A stretch of 64,000 nt of DNA from Calothrix sp. 336/3 (GTDB lineage: Bacteria; Cyanobacteriota; Cyanobacteriia; Cyanobacteriales; Nostocaceae). The stretch is taken from positions 558,001-622,000 of the forward strand of contig NZ_CP011382.1 in assembly GCF_000734895.2 (NCBI RefSeq). The letters run 5' to 3'. The notes below the pieces were generated by a model. It saw nothing but the letters and a program-made list of their open reading frames with translations. It was not told the origin of the DNA and ran no database searches. Of the stretch, positions 1 to 13,085 are shown one piece after another. The position numbers were made by a program, and so were the translations under genes. How positions within the stretch are numbered: position 1 is the first letter of the stretch; every line of letters begins with the position of its first letter.

Positions 1-285
1 CAGCACAATAGTTTTTCTTGATTTTACACTTCCCCTTTCTCCTTTAAGATTAATTCGCATTCCTGAATTCATTCCAGGAAATTCACCATTCTCTCATCTA
101 TTCAAGGTTATTCGTCGATTATTATACGTAAAAAATAAATAAAATACCGACTTTCTCTCTCAATTAATCGGCATGATTGCGGATTTTTATTCCTTGGGAG
201 ATATTCAGCGTATCAACGGATTATTGCATATATGCCACTTTGATAAGATAAACAGTATCAAAAACAAAATTTATCCGACAAACTA
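1..285. other. left-edge non-coding stretch
   Basis: AT-rich sequence before the first small reading frame. I see no convincing gene, terminator or repeat on either strand. A gene ending left of the window cannot be excluded. Confidence 0.4.
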
Positions 286-465
286 ATGAATATCCAAGAT
301 TTTGAAAACAAATATCGTGATGCAATGGCAGAAGCGATGGAAGAATTACAAACAGCAATGTTAATGCTAGCTCAAGCACAAAGAAAAATCTCTGAAATTG
401 GTAACTCCTTTCAACATCTGAGTCATAGCGTTGAAGAATTTATCATTACTCAAAAATCAGAGTAA
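286..465 (+). CDS. small helical protein of unknown function, 59 aa
   Basis: An ATG-to-TAA frame of 59 codons. The product is acidic to neutral and almost certainly helical: it starts MNIQDFENKYRDAMAEAMEE, continues with a Leu/Met/Ala/Gln-rich stretch and has no membrane segment or signal peptide. The heptad-like spacing of hydrophobic residues suggests a coiled coil. It ends 16 bases before the convergent response-regulator gene at 482-895. I do not recognise the family. The clean amphipathic composition and absence of rare codons argue for a real gene, but a chance frame this short is possible. Confidence 0.45.
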   Translation: MNIQDFENKYRDAMAEAMEELQTAMLMLAQAQRKISEIGNSFQHLSHSVEEFIITQKSE

Positions 466-481
466 TTGCTTGATATTATAT

Positions 482-895
482 CTATAATTGACAACAAACA
501 ATTTCCTCTTCTATCGCCATTACTAATTCATTTAAATTCACTGGTTTCACAAAATAACGCTTAGCACCAAGATTCTTAGCCTTTTCCTGATCAGCTTTAA
601 AAGCAAAAGCAGAAACAATAATTATCGGTATATTATAGAGCTTGTGAAGTTGTTCTAATAATACATACCCATCAACATCCGGTAATTTTAAATCTAGCAA
701 AATTAACTGAGGCTTAAATTTCTCTACCACCGTTACACAATTACTGCCTGCCGATAAGTCTTGGACATCATATTCATAATATCTCAAACAATCACTCATC
801 AGCATACGATTGATATCGTTATCCTCAACCAATAAAATCTTTTTGCGATGATAAGACTGAAAGTGGAACTGTTTAGCCAGTAATTTTGCTGTCAT
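482..895 (-). CDS. single-domain response regulator (CheY-like)
   Basis: A 137-residue protein that is essentially one receiver domain. Visible landmarks are the acidic pair in LLVEDND (residues 22-27), the phosphoacceptor Asp68 in LILLDLKLPD, and the conserved Lys in YFVKPVN near the C-terminus. There is no DNA-binding or enzymatic output domain, so it probably passes a phosphoryl group to, or takes it from, a partner kinase encoded elsewhere; no kinase gene is adjacent. About 18 residues precede the domain, so the true start could lie slightly downstream. The domain call is firm; the pathway is unknown. Confidence 0.9.
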   Translation of the reverse strand: MTAKLLAKQFHFQSYHRKKILLVEDNDINRMLMSDCLRYYEYDVQDLSAGSNCVTVVEKFKPQLILLDLKLPDVDGYVLLEQLHKLYNIPIIIVSAFAFKADQEKAKNLGAKRYFVKPVNLNELVMAIEEEIVCCQL

Positions 896-2210
896 TTTTA
901 CCTATTCATCTAGGTGACAATAAAAAAATATAAATCAAGTTTTATTTATTACAGTAACTATCCTATCATCTAGCAATATCGCCGAGACTCAACTTCCAGC
1001 CTCAGAGAATTGCTGATAAACAGGAATCATCATTTTTTGAAGATTTTAGCAATCATGAAAGCAAGTCAATCGGAAAATTTACGATCGTGAGATTGCTGCC
1101 ATCTCAAAATAAAATTTGCTGACATCATGGGGTGAAATAAATATGCAGTTTTATCATGCTGAAAAGCTAACTGCAAAGGCATTTATTTCATTTTGTCTTT
1201 TTATTTGCCAATGATAGTTTGCTAGGGTAAACCAGGAAATAGGTTCATGCAACTAGTAAAGCAATCTCCTTACCCTTTTTTGTGATCACTGACAAGTATT
1301 TGAGTAAATAGTTTTGCGTGGAAATAGATGAAGAAACTTGCTGATAAAAACACAAAATATCAACTAGTAGCCACTCCTTGATGCCTGAACCCCTAATCGT
1401 TACTAACATAGACATAACCATTGTTTATTTCATAAGGTAAACTTATGCTTGTTCCCATCTATAGAGAATAACATCATCCTACAGCATAAAATTAATAAAA
1501 AATTAAACTTTTATTGATGTATATATTTAATTTGTGTGTTATTTTAACTGGGACTTTAGGAGTAAAGTAGGCGCAGTTAAGAGGACAAAAATCAACAAAA
1601 AACATAGTTTTATCAGCTATTACAGCCGGAATAATGGTAGATGCATTTTTTACGTCATTTGTCAATCAATTTAGTATTGATGTGTCAAATGTTCTATCAA
1701 ATACACTGAGAAATACCTCGTCTATTCGAGAGATGTTGTTTGTTGGGGATTTTTGTGTGAGGAGGAGCAAGTTATCCCTTAAGGGATTTTTATAATGTAC
1801 ATTTTATCCTTGACATAAATCAAGCGTCTATATTTTACTCACTATTTTTAGTGTTTTGAAAAGAGAAAAAACCGATGATAGTTGACTTATCTGGTTTTTC
1901 AAGATATTATTTGCCAAACATTTGAGTAAAAATTTTAACTATATAATGTATGTATAGTTACGCAATCAGAGTCACTCTTATTAAAGAGGTATGATGCTAA
2001 CTGAGGCTAACTCCATGAAAGTACGGGTATATGGTGAGGGATAGGTGGTAGATGGGGAAACCCCTGTCATGATTTGATGATTAATTAATGTCCTAATCTC
2101 ATCTGAATTGCTAGGCAAGAAGCTATCAGATGCATTCAAGAGTTTTCACTATTTTCCTTCTCCCTGCCCTATTTTCCAGTGAGTTGTCTCAGGCAAGCAA
2201 TCCTAGAAAG
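896..2210. other. long AT-rich intergenic region
   Basis: About 1.3 kb without a convincing gene. The only coding-like stretch is an open frame at about 1571-1795 whose translation contains KSTKNIVLSAITAGIM, resembling a signal peptide, but it lacks a start codon before that segment and ends soon after; it may be a decayed gene. A palindrome TCCCTTAAGGGA followed by T residues lies near 1778-1795. The frame at 2130-2333 runs into the terminator and 3' end of the opposite-strand gene and looks like noise. Confidence 0.4.
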
Positions 2211-2234
2211 AGAAAAAAAGGAGCGAATTGCTCC
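2211..2234 (-). terminator. Rho-independent terminator of the PEP-CTERM gene
   Basis: On the minus strand, GGAGC and GCTCC pair around a five-base loop (2220-2234) and are followed directly by a run of T (complement of the A run at 2211-2219). It lies 40 bases past the stop codon of the gene at 2274-3227. Confidence 0.8.
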
Positions 2235-2273
2235 TGGAAGTTTAACTCAGTTTTTGATTTACCGTTGTCTGAA

Positions 2274-3227
2274 TTATGCTTGGGCAGCTTTTTTCAGCTT
2301 GCGTTGAGCAGCGAAGACACCACCGACAGCTAGCATACCCAACATTACAGAAGGTTCGGGAGTAGCTTTGGGGGTTTCTCTAGGAGGAACAATACCTTGG
2401 AAGGAAACTTCGTAGTTACCATTGTGGGATATATTATCTGCACCAATTCCTTTGTTGTTAACTAGCTTGGAATCGGTAGCAGAGAAACCGAAGAGGTAGT
2501 CTGTTGTACCGTTATATGTATATTTGACAATTTCACTAGCCCTGATAGTAGAATTTGCTAACTGTCCTCTCAAACCCTGAGCTAATAGTTTCTGAGGACC
2601 ACTCAAACTATTAACGTACAGATCAAAGTAAGGTAATAGTAGAGAAGTCGCGTTCAGGTGTCCAGCTAGTCCGATACTGATTAAACCCGTAGAGTCGTCT
2701 TGGTTGACGTAGGAAATATTTGGATCACTAAAACGTTGGAAACCACCATTATTTTGGAAAGCGTTGAAGAAACCGGTACCTGCTGCTGTACTAACAAGAG
2801 AACCAAAACCATTAGCAGTTAAAGCAGAATCAAACCAGTGCCTACCCAAGGTTTTGCCAGTATTCTTGTAGTTACTAGTCCAGTCGCTCGACGTGAGACT
2901 GCTGAGGGTTAGAGCTTGTCCACCGATATTACCAGTCAATGTGGTATTTTTTGCAAAATCGAAACCAGTCTGTTCACTGCTAGCTGCCAATTCGATGTTA
3001 CCAGTGGGACTGTTCTTATCACCACTTAGAACTTTCTGTATATCTGCTGCTGTAGGGTTCTGAACTCGAAATGTACTGGTTGTATCTGCATCGTAAACAT
3101 AGTAGTCACTTGCATTAGTACCACCTATAGTCACATTTGTGAGGGTTCCAGCTTGAGCAGGGGCGATCGCGCTCATACCAGCTGCAAGAGAAGCGCCAAT
3201 AAGTAGGGTTTTTGTAATCTTTTTCAT
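2274..3227 (-). CDS. PEP-CTERM sorting-domain protein
   Basis: A 317-residue exported protein. An N-terminal signal peptide (positive MKKITKT, hydrophobic core, cleavage after APAQA near residue 26) is followed by a Ser/Thr/Asn/Gly-rich secreted body and a C-terminal sorting signal: PEP in TPEPSVMLG, a hydrophobic stretch, then a basic tail RKLKKA. In bacteria with exosortase, this signal directs the protein to the envelope or extracellular matrix. The body resembles a set of PEP-CTERM proteins seen in cyanobacteria, with no recognisable catalytic motif. It stands alone, with its own terminator downstream and a long leader region upstream. The sorting class is clear; the function of the body is unknown. 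Confidence 0.85.
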   Translation of the reverse strand: MKKITKTLLIGASLAAGMSAIAPAQAGTLTNVTIGGTNASDYYVYDADTTSTFRVQNPTAADIQKVLSGDKNSPTGNIELAASSEQTGFDFAKNTTLTGNIGGQALTLSSLTSSDWTSNYKNTGKTLGRHWFDSALTANGFGSLVSTAAGTGFFNAFQNNGGFQRFSDPNISYVNQDDSTGLISIGLAGHLNATSLLLPYFDLYVNSLSGPQKLLAQGLRGQLANSTIRASEIVKYTYNGTTDYLFGFSATDSKLVNNKGIGADNISHNGNYEVSFQGIVPPRETPKATPEPSVMLGMLAVGGVFAAQRKLKKAAQA

Positions 3228-3534
3228 CTTAAAGTCTCCGTTTGGTTTGGCAGCAAAATACTTTTTTTAAAAGATGGTTCAGCTGTGGAACAGCTTTTTA
3301 GCACTCTGGTAATAATTTCCTTTATATGGACAATTATTTGCGTAGCTGAGCGTGTCTGTGTATCACTACAAACACCATATTAATTCTTCTACAGAGAAAA
3401 AAGATGAAGTTGAGGTGGATTATTGTTTAAGTTATGACTAATAACTTGACACTTGGTGGGTAAATGGTTCAGTTAATATACGGAAAGTGGTGGTCAATTA
3501 TGAGCATAGTTTGATGGCTCATTTCTTTGCCTAT
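3228..3534. other. upstream region of the PEP-CTERM gene
   Basis: About 300 bases between the PEP-CTERM start codon and the terminator of the tal gene. It should contain the PEP-CTERM promoter. A purine-rich stretch suitable for ribosome binding (AGACTTTAAG on the minus strand) precedes the start. No gene or repeat was seen. Confidence 0.4.
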
Positions 3535-3563
3535 AAAAAAACCCGACTTGTGGAAGTCAGGTT
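3535..3563 (-). terminator. Rho-independent terminator of tal
   Basis: On the minus strand AACCTGACTT pairs with AAGTCGGGTT across a four-base loop (3540-3563), followed by a T run (complement of the A run at 3535-3541). It lies 45 bases after the tal stop codon. Confidence 0.85.
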
Positions 3564-3607
3564 CGATGATTTTCAGCAAAATTTAGAGACGATGGCAAAA
3601 AACAGTA

Positions 3608-4609
3608 TTAAGCGCTAACGGGTGTTTTGCTTAAAACAGCTAATCTATCTGCCAACAACTGCTCTAGGGTTTCTAGAGCTTTGGTAAAACCTTTGATACC
3701 TTCATCTAGCTTTTCTGATGCCATACGGTCTTCTGCGTGCATCTTGTCAAAGGTAGCTTTATCTATGTGTAATTTTTCCATAGACATTGCTGCGGCTTTG
3801 CTTGGATCTAGTTTACGAGGTAATTCACCAATCGTTGCTTGCAGTTCAGCTAACAAAGCAGGGGAAATGGTCAGCAAGTCAGAACCTGCCAACTCAGTAA
3901 TTTCACCCACATTGCGGAAGCTTGCGCCCATAACTTCGGTTTTGTAGCCGAATTTCTTGTAGTAGTTGTAGATTTGGGTAACAGATAATACACCGGGGTC
4001 TTCCGCAGAGGGATAGCTATCCCGTCCGGTTTCTTTTTTGTACCAATCTAGAATACGTCCGACAAAGGGAGAAATTAGGGTGATACCAGCTTCAGCGCAG
4101 GCGATCGCCTGATGTAAACCGAATAAAAGTGTCAAATTACAGTGAATACCTTCTTTTTCGAGAACTTCCGCAGCGCGGATACCTTCCCAGGTAGTAGCAA
4201 TTTTGATTAAAATCCGTTCTTTACCAATACCAGCAGCAGCGTATTGAGCAATTAATTCCCGTGCTTTGGTGATAGTCGCTTCAGTATCGTAAGATAAACG
4301 AGCATCAACTTCTGTAGAAACCCGACCAGGGATAATCTGTAAAATCTTCAAGCCAAAAGAGACAGCCAAACGGTCAAAAGCCAAAGAAACTATTTGTGCT
4401 TGAGTCGCACCAGCACCAGCGTCTTTTTTTGCTTGTAGTAGGGTTTGGTCAACAATTTCCTGATATTCTGGCATTTGTGCGGCAGCAGTAATCAGGGAAG
4501 GGTTAGTAGTGGCATCCCGTGGGGTAAATTTTTCGATGGCTTGGATATCACCAGTATCCGCAACCACAACAGTCATTTCCCGTAACTGTTCTAATAAATT
4601 TTTAGACAT
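3608..4609 (-). CDS. tal: transaldolase
   Basis: A cytosolic enzyme of the pentose phosphate pathway that moves a dihydroxyacetone unit from sedoheptulose 7-phosphate to glyceraldehyde 3-phosphate. At 333 residues it has normal length for the TalB type. The motif DATTNPSLI (residues 32-40) and the Schiff-base Lys136 in [11 protein letters not shown] are present, followed by CNLTLLFG and [11 protein letters not shown]. It is transcribed in the same direction as, and downstream of, the GAPDH gene at 4876-5901, with 266 bases between, and has its own terminator. In several heterocystous cyanobacteria tal lies near gap1, consistent with a role in sugar breakdown. The minus-strand sequence GGAGGATGCT just before the ATG holds a good ribosome-binding site. 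Confidence 0.97.
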   Translation of the reverse strand: MSKNLLEQLREMTVVVADTGDIQAIEKFTPRDATTNPSLITAAAQMPEYQEIVDQTLLQAKKDAGAGATQAQIVSLAFDRLAVSFGLKILQIIPGRVSTEVDARLSYDTEATITKARELIAQYAAAGIGKERILIKIATTWEGIRAAEVLEKEGIHCNLTLLFGLHQAIACAEAGITLISPFVGRILDWYKKETGRDSYPSAEDPGVLSVTQIYNYYKKFGYKTEVMGASFRNVGEITELAGSDLLTISPALLAELQATIGELPRKLDPSKAAAMSMEKLHIDKATFDKMHAEDRMASEKLDEGIKGFTKALETLEQLLADRLAVLSKTPVSA

Positions 4610-4875
4610 AGCATCCTCCTTCAGTGTAATTTTTCCTGGACTGTTACTGATTGCCCAAACTACTCACTAATTTCAGACTTGTCGCCTCCAGACCTATTCT
4701 AGGCATCAGAAATGGTAGTTGACTGTCCAATAGTATCTAACTTAATGGAAGTACTGGTTCACTACTTACCGACAGATAATTGTTCTGTGTGATAGTGAAT
4801 TTTTCCTTAAGAATGGAAAGGGAAAGAGGTAGAGGCATGGTTTTTATTAGCTCCTACCCATTCCCCATTCCCCAA

Positions 4876-5919
<1,044 letters not shown>

Positions 5920-6191
5920 TCACAGCAGAATCAAGTCGAAAATCGAGAGATTAGCTCTATCTACTCTTTACCTTTCAATCCTGCCAGTGTCTGCTAGCTA
6001 AGGCATATTTGCTTGGCTTCTTTTAAGGTTTTGGGAAATATCCCGATTCCGGGAAAACAGATAGGCAGCAACTTACCCCATATTTATCCGTAGGAAAACA
6101 GGGTGCTTTTTGATTCTGGGAATTGATGAATATTGACTAACAAAATTTGGGCAAACTAGATTAGAACCGCAGTTAGGGATGCAAATTTTCT

Positions 6192-7814
<1,623 letters not shown>

Positions 7815-7846
7815 TTTCACAGGGTATAGTAAGGAGTAAGGAGAAT

Positions 7847-8779
7847 TTAATCAGATTGGGTTGTCTCGGATGCGGATGCAACCCGTCGAGAATTACTACG
7901 TCGGCGTTGGAATGTGTATACAGCAACAGCAACAATTAACAGCAGGGGACTGTATACCATTAGCCAAATACCTAATTTCAGTAAACGCACCATGAATTTA
8001 CCGAAGGAATTAGTGGAAGTATTCCAGGTTTCTTGAACTTGCACACCCAGGGTTCTACCTTGAGCGTTACTGGCAACGGCAGCTTCTAAGTTGAGGTTAA
8101 TCGTAGAATAGGCAACTTGATTTTGTAAATTTTTTAACTGAGCGTCAATTTGCTCAATGGACTGGCGAGTATTACTTAACTCCTGGGAAACACTTAATAC
8201 ATCTCTGACTGAACCTGCCCGATCCATAATTTTTTGCAGGTTAGCCTCAGTTTTGCGGAGATTCGTTAATCTAGCTTGAATATCAACGAGGCGATCGCCC
8301 ACATCTTCCGCGCTAATATTGCGACTCTTCACCGTTCCCAGTTTTTCCAACTCATCTAAAGTCTGATCGAGTAAATTCGCTGGTACTCGCATCTGGATAG
8401 ACGCTGTATGGCGAGTAGACTCATTTTTTGGCTGTTGCTCCTGTAAACGAATCAAATCCCCCTGTTGCTGATTAATTATCTGGGAAATTTTTTCTACACT
8501 TTTGTCCACCGAGTCTACTATTAACATCATTGATGCTTTTTTGATTAACTTGGCAGCAGGGCGCTTTGCTTGAGAAGATGGAACTGATGATTTCGCTGCT
8601 TGTGCATTCGTGGGTGTAGTATTTTGGACTGCGGTATCGGCGACAACTGTACCTGGTGGTACGGCTCGATTACTACCTGGGGAAATTTCATTGGCAGCAC
8701 AACTGGTAAAAATTGTACCTCCAAGAAGTAAAGATAACAGCCAAGTTGATTGATAGGTAAATTGTTTAAAACTGCTCAT
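7847..8779 (-). CDS. DUF4349 lipoprotein
   Basis: A 310-residue envelope protein. The N-terminus has a hydrophobic segment ending in FTSCAAN, a lipobox-like site with Cys27 as the likely lipidated residue. After a low-complexity linker, the DUF4349 region (about residues 75-240) includes a long coiled coil (IQARLTNLRKTEANLQKIMD and onward). A transmembrane segment (about 270-292) is followed by a basic tail RRRSNSRR. The protein is therefore anchored in the cytoplasmic membrane. The function of DUF4349 is not established. The gene lies 32 bases from the convergent kinase gene. Confidence 0.88.
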   Translation of the reverse strand: MSSFKQFTYQSTWLLSLLLGGTIFTSCAANEISPGSNRAVPPGTVVADTAVQNTTPTNAQAAKSSVPSSQAKRPAAKLIKKASMMLIVDSVDKSVEKISQIINQQQGDLIRLQEQQPKNESTRHTASIQMRVPANLLDQTLDELEKLGTVKSRNISAEDVGDRLVDIQARLTNLRKTEANLQKIMDRAGSVRDVLSVSQELSNTRQSIEQIDAQLKNLQNQVAYSTINLNLEAAVASNAQGRTLGVQVQETWNTSTNSFGKFMVRLLKLGIWLMVYSPLLLIVAVAVYTFQRRRSNSRRVASASETTQSD

Positions 8780-9040
8780 ATATCGCCATAAATTCTGATA
8801 ATTTTTAGTATGGCTGATGCATTCTCATTCCCCGGCTTCGTTGCAATTTATGTAACGTTTAGAGGAATAGAAGAATCTCATCAGGCAAATCACCAGATGC
8901 CAATATTTACAGGTTAGAGAAAATTTGTTAGAGAAAGGGGAACGTAATCCGGTAAAATAACAAGTCTGCAATCAAAAGCTTTATAACTAATTATTTGCCA
9001 AGTCTCTTGACAAATGATTAATGATTGATGACTTCACTAA

Positions 9041-10066
<1,026 letters not shown>

Positions 10067-10296
10067 TAGTACGGAATCATTCCGGTAATTCCATCTCACC
10101 CTCAATTTCTTTCCTGAATCAAGGAGAGAGACTGGGGGTTAGGACATAGCTTTTGATTGTAGTTAAGTGGTTTCTGTGTTGGCTTGGAATTTTTCGATAA
10201 TGGCGCAAATTTTGTCTGGGGTCACGTCATTGAGGAATTTGAATGGTTAGCATGATTGATATCCTAACTAAGAGTTAGGTCTTATTGGAACTGACT

Positions 10297-10509
10297 TTAC
10301 TTCTCTGTTTCTTCTATTGCTTTGTTTGTCCTTTCCTGGGGCTTAACTTTCGGTTGCCAACTGGGAAAGAATCCGACTATAAGTTGGTTGATAGTATTAC
10401 GTGTATTTCTACTCGCTACACTCAATGGTTTCGGTAAGAAGCTATCACCAAACCCGATAAATACCAATGCTAATATCAATAGTAAGATAGTGCCTGTTTT
10501 TTTATCCAT
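10297..10509 (-). CDS. small membrane protein, 70 aa
   Basis: A 70-residue protein with one hydrophobic N-terminal helix (TGTILLLILALVFIGFG) after a short basic start, then a polar, Lys/Glu-rich tail. AGAGG lies about 12 bases before the ATG on the minus strand. It is divergent from the 86-residue gene at 10616. I do not recognise a named family; proteins of this shape are common in cyanobacterial genomes. The overlapping plus-strand frame at 10322-10519 looks like a shadow. Confidence 0.6.
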   Translation of the reverse strand: MDKKTGTILLLILALVFIGFGDSFLPKPLSVASRNTRNTINQLIVGFFPSWQPKVKPQERTNKAIEETEK

Positions 10510-10615
10510 TTTTATTTAAATCCTCTGTATTCATCTATAAAACAAAACAAATTAATTTCGATAAACTAAACTGGATAGGAATAAAATCCCAACATAACTA
10601 TTTAGGTGGTCAAGA

Positions 10616-10876
10616 ATGGGTCGTTTAAATCCTCTATCCTTACAAATGCAGATTACTCGGATGTTTGAACAGGGGCAATCTTTGTTTGCCATTACCAAGG
10701 TGCAAGATTGGCTGAAAGAGAAGAATCAAAACCCTGCCGATTATGATATCCTATTCCGCCAAAAACCCGCCCCTCCTGGCTCTCAGAAAGTGATAGCGAT
10801 TGAAATTGAACTGCGTCGCAAAGATGGACAACCAGTGGATCCATGGTTGCAGGAACAGGCGAATTTACAAGGTTAG
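10616..10876 (+). CDS. conserved hypothetical protein, 86 aa
   Basis: An 86-residue soluble protein with no signal peptide or membrane segment. The N-terminal half is helical (MQITRMFEQGQSLFAITKVQ); the second half looks like a beta hairpin ending EIELRRKDGQPVDPWLQEQA. GGTGG about eight bases before the ATG is a plausible ribosome-binding site. Its composition is typical of a real gene, and I believe similar small proteins occur in cyanobacteria, but I cannot assign a function. Confidence 0.65.
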   Translation: MGRLNPLSLQMQITRMFEQGQSLFAITKVQDWLKEKNQNPADYDILFRQKPAPPGSQKVIAIEIELRRKDGQPVDPWLQEQANLQG

Positions 10877-11061
10877 GGAAGTGCGGGGGAAGAGGGATGA
10901 TAGAGCGGCGATCGCCATTCCTTACCAAGTCAGAAGTCAGCCATCATTTATCCCAATCTCCCCGAATCTACCCTGGACAGGAGCCTGCCATTAGATATAT
11001 AATCCTTGCCCATTGGCTAAGTATTTTTGCTAGTTAAAGAAAAAGAAAGGTAGCAAAATTT

Positions 11062-12714
11062 ATGAGAATAGGCGGCAAGCATCTCAAGATATTTGCTAAT
11101 GGCTTGGGTGGCATCATCTTTATGTATTTATGGGGCTTGTTTGCGTCGGTGCAAGCAGCAGAGAAAGTTGTGGTGCGGTTTGGTTCCTTTGCGGAATCCA
11201 TATCTGTTGCCGATTTAAAACAGGTTGCGGAAACCGGAAAATTTCCAGCGGGCTACGGAATATATACGAATCGTCTCTCCAGCGCCCAACGAGACTTAAT
11301 CATCAAGGCATTACGCACCAATTTACCCATTAGTGTGGTTGCCATGAATAGATTATTAAATACGCAAGTTGGCACAACGATTCTCCGGGATTTAGCAGCT
11401 GTCACCCAACGGGAAGATACTGCCGCAGTGCCGGCTCTGAGGGCAGCTTTGGTGTTAGGTGCTACCGACAAGCAGGGTTTGTCGATTTTATCTTTTATTG
11501 CTAATTATCCCAGCCAGCGTTTAGAGATTGATTTAGCCCAGGCATTTCGAGTTACTAGTAATCTGAATCTGGGATTTTGGCGAACTCAACAATTCATGGT
11601 GGCGATCGCCCCAAAATTAGCCCATCGTTCCGTCTCTCTCTCCCTACCTTTTGACCCCAGTCAGGCGGGAAAGGCTCAGTTTCAAGTATTAAATTTGACC
11701 TTAGATGATAGTAAGAGAGGGCGAAAAATCCCCGTAGATATCTATTGGTCAGAGGCTGCCACCCCAGAAAAGCCTGTAATAGTTTTTACCCATGGTTTGG
11801 GTTCCGTGAAAACAGAACTCAAGTATTTAGCAGAACATCTTGCCTCCCATGGCTATGTGGTTGCGGCACTGGAACACCCTGGAAGTAACGGTAATAACAC
11901 CTACAGGGCACTGGCTGGAAAAAATAGATTAATGCAACCCCAGGAATTCCGGGAGCGCCCACGAGATATCAGTTTTCTCCTAGATGAATTGGCAAAATTA
12001 AATACCCGTGGGGATTCACCTCTCCAGGGAAAACTAGCTACGGATAACACCCTCGTATTAGGTTATTCCTTCGGAGGCAGCACAGCATTATCCCTCGGTG
12101 GGGCAGAATTACAGCTAGAACATCTCAAACAACGTTGTCAAAGCAATTTAGCGACCTTGAGTTTAGGAGAAGGAATTCAGTGTATTGCCCAGGAATTACC
12201 AGAAAATACCTACCAATTCCGAGATGCACGGGTGAAAAGCGCGATCGCCCTCAACCCCACCACCTCCCTGATGTTTGGTGACAGCGGCTTGAGCAAAATC
12301 CAAGTACCCACCCTCGTCTTAGCCGCATCCGCAGATAAAACTACCCCAGCTTTAGTAGAACAAGTTTTTCCCTTCGAGCAAATTCCCTCACCCAAATGGT
12401 TAGTTGCCATCCTAGGTGGCACCCATTTAAGCGTCAAAGACCCCTCCGTCACCCTCGATCAACCAGGAAGAGCCTCAACCCCCTACTCTGGGGATGAAAT
12501 TGTTGATGAAAAAGCCCAGGATATTCGCCAATTCACTAAAGCTGTAGTTCTGGCAATGGCAGCCCAACTCACACCACAAGCCAAGGAATACGCCATCTTT
12601 CTGACTGCCGACTATGCCCAATCCGCTTCCACAGAAGCTTTCCCCTTTCGCATCATCACCGAAATTCCCACCGATGCTTTGACTGTCGTTCAGGAATATG
12701 TCCAGAAAAAGTAG
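11062..12714 (+). CDS. alpha/beta hydrolase with DUF1400 N-terminus
   Basis: A 550-residue exported hydrolase. A signal peptide (cleavage after VQAA near residue 33) is followed by a helical DUF1400 domain (about 35-165), the usual cyanobacterial N-terminal partner of this hydrolase type, and then an esterase/chlorophyllase-like alpha/beta hydrolase domain. The oxyanion region is VFTHGLGS, the nucleophile is Ser336 in GYSFGG, and His455 in GGTHLSV is the likely catalytic histidine. It probably hydrolyses an ester or acyl substrate in the periplasm; the substrate is unknown. Several GCGATCGC octamers lie inside the gene. It appears to stand alone. Confidence 0.9.
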   Translation: MRIGGKHLKIFANGLGGIIFMYLWGLFASVQAAEKVVVRFGSFAESISVADLKQVAETGKFPAGYGIYTNRLSSAQRDLIIKALRTNLPISVVAMNRLLNTQVGTTILRDLAAVTQREDTAAVPALRAALVLGATDKQGLSILSFIANYPSQRLEIDLAQAFRVTSNLNLGFWRTQQFMVAIAPKLAHRSVSLSLPFDPSQAGKAQFQVLNLTLDDSKRGRKIPVDIYWSEAATPEKPVIVFTHGLGSVKTELKYLAEHLASHGYVVAALEHPGSNGNNTYRALAGKNRLMQPQEFRERPRDISFLLDELAKLNTRGDSPLQGKLATDNTLVLGYSFGGSTALSLGGAELQLEHLKQRCQSNLATLSLGEGIQCIAQELPENTYQFRDARVKSAIALNPTTSLMFGDSGLSKIQVPTLVLAASADKTTPALVEQVFPFEQIPSPKWLVAILGGTHLSVKDPSVTLDQPGRASTPYSGDEIVDEKAQDIRQFTKAVVLAMAAQLTPQAKEYAIFLTADYAQSASTEAFPFRIITEIPTDALTVVQEYVQKK

Positions 12715-12783
12715 CTCAATTTACTTTTAGCAATTTGCAATTTGCAATCCCTGTAACCACAAAAAATATTTTGTCAAGCATTG

Positions 12784-12813
12784 TTGACGAATTGTAATAT
12801 ATATGTTTATTAT
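12784..12813 (+). promoter_or_regulatory. sigma70-type promoter of the small-RNA candidate
   Basis: TTGACG (12784-12789) and TATTAT (12808-12813) are separated by 18 bases, close to the bacterial -35/-10 consensus. Transcription would start near 12820, just ahead of a chain of three hairpins. Confidence 0.45.
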
Positions 12814-12819
12814 ATTTAC

Positions 12820-12985
12820 AGAAGTTAACAAATGCTAGAGCGACTTCAGCCCAACCATGTCAGACTCTGGTATGAATTAGCTGACATCGGTGTAAATAAA
12901 AACTTTTATTTTCTCATCGGTATCTCCCATCGAACGACATTTGGATTCCTCGTCTACACCTCGGTTAATCGCCGGGGTTTTTTGT
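12820..12985 (+). ncRNA. candidate small RNA or leader RNA, about 165 nt
   Basis: Between the esterase and the HD-domain gene lies a self-contained unit: a promoter-like pair upstream, then three consecutive hairpins. Hairpin 1 is ATGTCAG (12857-12863) with CTGACAT (12881-12887). Hairpin 2 is AAATAAAA (12894-12901) with TTTTATTT (12904-12911). Hairpin 3 is a GC-rich terminator at 12959-12977. A frame at 12832-13035 overlaps it but runs through the terminator, so translation is unlikely. It could be a free small RNA, or a terminating 5' leader (attenuator) of the gene at 13086. I do not recognise a known RNA family. Confidence 0.4.
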
Positions 12986-12987
12986 TT
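12959..12987 (+). terminator. Rho-independent terminator of the small-RNA candidate
   Basis: CCTCGG (12959-12964) pairs with CCGGGG (12972-12977, one T-G pair) around a seven-base loop and is followed by TTTTTTGTTTT. Confidence 0.75.
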
Positions 12988-12988
12988 T

Positions 12989-13042
12989 GGGAAGGAGGAA
13001 GGAGTAATGAGGAAGGAGTAATGAGTAATGAGTAATGAGTAT
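12989..13042. repeat. short tandem repeats (GGAGTAATGA type)
   Basis: Purine-rich heptamer-like units based on GAGTAAT/GAAGGAG are repeated directly after the terminator. Such short tandem repeats are typical of intergenic DNA in filamentous cyanobacteria and recur at several places in this window. Confidence 0.8.
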
Positions 13043-13085
13043 TATTAGAAGGAAAGGATAAGACAACGTTTACACTGTATTAATA

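Noticed and set aside
10163..10246. 28-codon minus-strand fragment resembling the C-terminus of a protein (FLNDVTPDKICAIIEKFQ)
   Set aside because: Too short and without a start; possibly a relic, but there is not enough sequence to support a call.
12832..13035. 67-codon plus-strand reading frame
   Set aside because: It runs through a strong terminator (12959-12987) and into tandem repeats, so it fits an RNA unit better than a protein gene.
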